Assembly (NCBI RefSeq): GCF_018802765.1
Contig: NZ_CP069163.1
Location: 496,001-560,000, forward strand
Reading direction: 5' to 3'
Length of the DNA: 64,000 nucleotides
Origin: Paludibacterium sp. B53371
GTDB taxonomy: Bacteria; Pseudomonadota; Gammaproteobacteria; Burkholderiales; Chromobacteriaceae
The stretch's first letter is position 1; every line of letters begins with the position of its first letter. Positions 62,425 to 64,000 of this stretch are shown here, piece after piece. The notes under the pieces are model-generated. The model was not told where the DNA came from and made no database searches. It worked only from the letters and a program-made list of their open reading frames with translations. The translations under genes were made by a program, and so were the position numbers.

Positions 62425-63324
62425 ATGGACAAGCAGCCACCTCTGACGATGCCCAAGGTTGAATTCAGCCGCGAATTCAATTTCACCGACGCCGACTTTG
62501 AACGTATCCGCAAGCTGATATACAAAGAGGCCGGGATTTCGCTGAATACCTCCAAGAAGGACATGGTTTACGGTCGCCTGGTGCGCCGTATTCGCGAACT
62601 GAAACTGGCAGGTTTTGCGGCCTACCTGGACTTGCTGGAATCAATCCAGGGCAAGCGCGAGTTCGAACAGTTCGTCAATGCCCTGACCACCAACCTGACT
62701 TTCTTCTTCCGCGAGGAGCATCATTTTCCGCTGCTGGCGGAACATTTGAAGAAGCGGGTGGCGGCAGGGGCGACCGAGATCAATATCTGGTGTGCCGCTT
62801 CGTCGACAGGCGAAGAACCTTATTCCCTGGCCATGACCGCACTGGAAACGCTGCGCGGCACCGGTCCGAAGGTCAATATTGTCGCCACGGACCTGGATAC
62901 GCTGGTGCTGGAAACCGGTCGCAAGGGGATCTATCCCGCCGACAAGGTGGCCAGGCTGCCCACGGGGCATGCCAGCAAGTATTTCGACAAATTGCCGGAT
63001 GGTACCTATCAGGCGAAATCCCAGCTGCGCAATATGATCACCTTCTCCCGGCTGAATCTGATCGAGCCGCAGTGGTCGGTGCACAAGCAGTTTGACGCGA
63101 TCTTCTGCCGCAATGTGATGATCTACTTTGATCGCGATACGCAGTTCGCGATCCTCAAGCGCTTTGCCCCCTTGCTGCGTCCCGATGGTTTGTTGTTTGT
63201 CGGTCACTCCGAGAATTTCTATTTTGCTTCGGATTATTTCCGCCTGCGCGGCAAGACCGTGTATGAGCATGCCCCCAGGGGCGATGCCGGGCATAAACCG
63301 GGCGAGCTGGCCAAGGGACGTTAA
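62425..63324 (+). CDS. cheR: CheR chemotaxis methyltransferase
   Basis: A 299-residue SAM-dependent protein-glutamate methyltransferase for chemoreceptors. An N-terminal helical domain (FTDADFERIRKLIYKEAGISL) precedes the Rossmann domain: AASSTGEEPYSLAM (about 131-144, SAM motif I), NIVATDLDTLVLETGRKGIY, and FCRNVMIYFDRDTQ (about 227-240). SHSENFYF-like VGHSENFYFASDYFR ends it. No other che gene is in the window. MPKVEFS, eight codons in, is an alternative start. Confidence 0.94.
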   Translation: MDKQPPLTMPKVEFSREFNFTDADFERIRKLIYKEAGISLNTSKKDMVYGRLVRRIRELKLAGFAAYLDLLESIQGKREFEQFVNALTTNLTFFFREEHHFPLLAEHLKKRVAAGATEINIWCAASSTGEEPYSLAMTALETLRGTGPKVNIVATDLDTLVLETGRKGIYPADKVARLPTGHASKYFDKLPDGTYQAKSQLRNMITFSRLNLIEPQWSVHKQFDAIFCRNVMIYFDRDTQFAILKRFAPLLRPDGLLFVGHSENFYFASDYFRLRGKTVYEHAPRGDAGHKPGELAKGR

Positions 63325-63332
63325 GGAGCACC

Positions 63333-64000
63333 ATGAAGGTAGCGGTACTGGGGGCAGGAGTAGTGGGGGTCAGCACCGCCTGGTTTCTGGCGTGTGATGG
63401 TCATGAGGTGGAAGTGATCGATCGTGCCTGCGGGCCGGCGCGCGAGACCAGTTTCGCCAATGGTGGACAGATTTCGGTCAGTCAGTCGGAGCCCTGGGCT
63501 TATCCGGGGGCGCCGCTGCAGATCCTGCGCTGGCTCGGGCGGGAGGATTCTCCGCTGTTGTTCCGCCCCCGGCTGGATCCCGCTCAGTGGCGCTGGATGG
63601 CCGGCTTCCTGCGCGAGTGCCTGCCCGGCCGTTTCGATCGCAACATGCGGCAGATGCTGGCACTGGGCAAATACAGCCGCGACACGTTTGCCGAGTTGCG
63701 CCAGACTCTGGGCCTGCGTTACGACAATCTGGAACGCGGCATCGTGACCCTGATTGCCTCGCAGCAGGGCCTGGACGAAGCGGCGGCGACCTGTCGGGTC
63801 ATGCAGGGTTACGGTGTGCAGAAGCGGGTGGTGTCGCGCGAGGAGTTGCTGGACATCGAGCCTGCGCTATCTCCGGTGGCCGGCCAGCTGGCCGGCGGGA
63901 CCTACTGTCCGGATGACGAGTCAGGCTGTGTGCATTTGTTCACGGCCCAGTTGGCGCAGCATGCGGCGGCACGTGGCGTGCGCTTCCGTTTCAATACCCG
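63333..64000 (+). CDS. dadA: D-amino acid dehydrogenase small subunit (partial)
   Basis: The first 222 codons of a FAD-dependent oxidoreductase running off the window end. The N-terminal dinucleotide-binding motif VAVLGAGVVGVSTAWFLA (residues 3-20), then VIDRACGPARETSFANGGQISVSQSEPWA, a DadA hallmark, and LGLRYDNLERGIVTLIAS are visible. DadA oxidises D-amino acids (notably D-alanine) to keto acids, passing electrons to the respiratory chain. It starts at ATG 63333 behind AAGGAG, nine bases after the cheR stop, suggesting one transcript. Confidence 0.9.
   Translation, partial: MKVAVLGAGVVGVSTAWFLACDGHEVEVIDRACGPARETSFANGGQISVSQSEPWAYPGAPLQILRWLGREDSPLLFRPRLDPAQWRWMAGFLRECLPGRFDRNMRQMLALGKYSRDTFAELRQTLGLRYDNLERGIVTLIASQQGLDEAAATCRVMQGYGVQKRVVSREELLDIEPALSPVAGQLAGGTYCPDDESGCVHLFTAQLAQHAAARGVRFRFNT

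Overview
The window reads as chromosomal core sequence of a GC-rich betaproteobacterium, most likely order Neisseriales and close to Chromobacteriaceae. Support comes from the separate nuoC and nuoD genes followed by a DUF2818 gene, the tpiA-secG-tRNA-Leu-nuo order, a three-gene lipoprotein set resembling the Neisseria GNA1162 locus, a SAH riboswitch before ahcY, a 569-residue class I PhaC and a short bacterial phenylalanine hydroxylase. The assignment rests on recognised protein families and gene order; no database search was possible. I see no prophage, insertion sequence or CRISPR array.

Layout: 1-4.1 kb rdgB (end only), hemW, a DUF2147 exported protein and recG. 4.1-4.4 kb is a gap with a candidate minus-strand small RNA. 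4.4-9.9 kb (minus) is phosphate uptake: low-affinity pit and pstSCAB behind a Pho-box-like site. 10.0-26.1 kb is tpiA, secG, tRNA-Leu(GAG) and the complete 14-gene nuo operon for respiratory complex I, ending with DUF2818. 26.2-28.0 kb is a CsgG-like/DUF4810/DUF799 lipoprotein operon. 28.0-29.8 kb (minus) holds two lipid A acyltransferases. 29.9-33.5 kb is the methyl cycle: metK, SAH riboswitch, ahcY, metF. 33.6-34.2 kb carries two unannotated paralogous 24-codon ORFs in a structured intergenic stretch. 34.2-38.7 kb has a GGDEF cyclase, an Lrp-type regulator and the divergent phhA-hppD pair for phenylalanine/tyrosine catabolism. tRNA-Phe follows.

39.2-42.7 kb is a PCC/DUF296 gene plus a four-gene ECF transporter of unknown substrate, behind a leader that can fold over its own Shine-Dalgarno (SD) sequence. 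42.8-49.9 kb holds a hendecad-repeat exported protein, a SnoaL-like protein, tyrS, phaC, DoxX, and a LysR regulator next to an isochorismatase-fold protein lacking the catalytic Cys and a FUSC-like membrane protein. 50.0-55.3 kb is an RlmL-like methyltransferase with a repetitive N-terminal extension, mutY and relA. 55.4-59.6 kb is deoCABD for nucleoside salvage. 59.6-62.4 kb is a second candidate small RNA, rplM-rpsI, argC and erpA with an IscR-like site. The window ends with cheR and the start of dadA.

The most novel-looking signals lie between annotated genes: two candidate CU-rich small RNAs, each with a good promoter and intrinsic terminator (one with an FNR-type palindrome near -61.5), the twin 24-residue proteins, and the SD-masking leader of the PCC/ECF operon.
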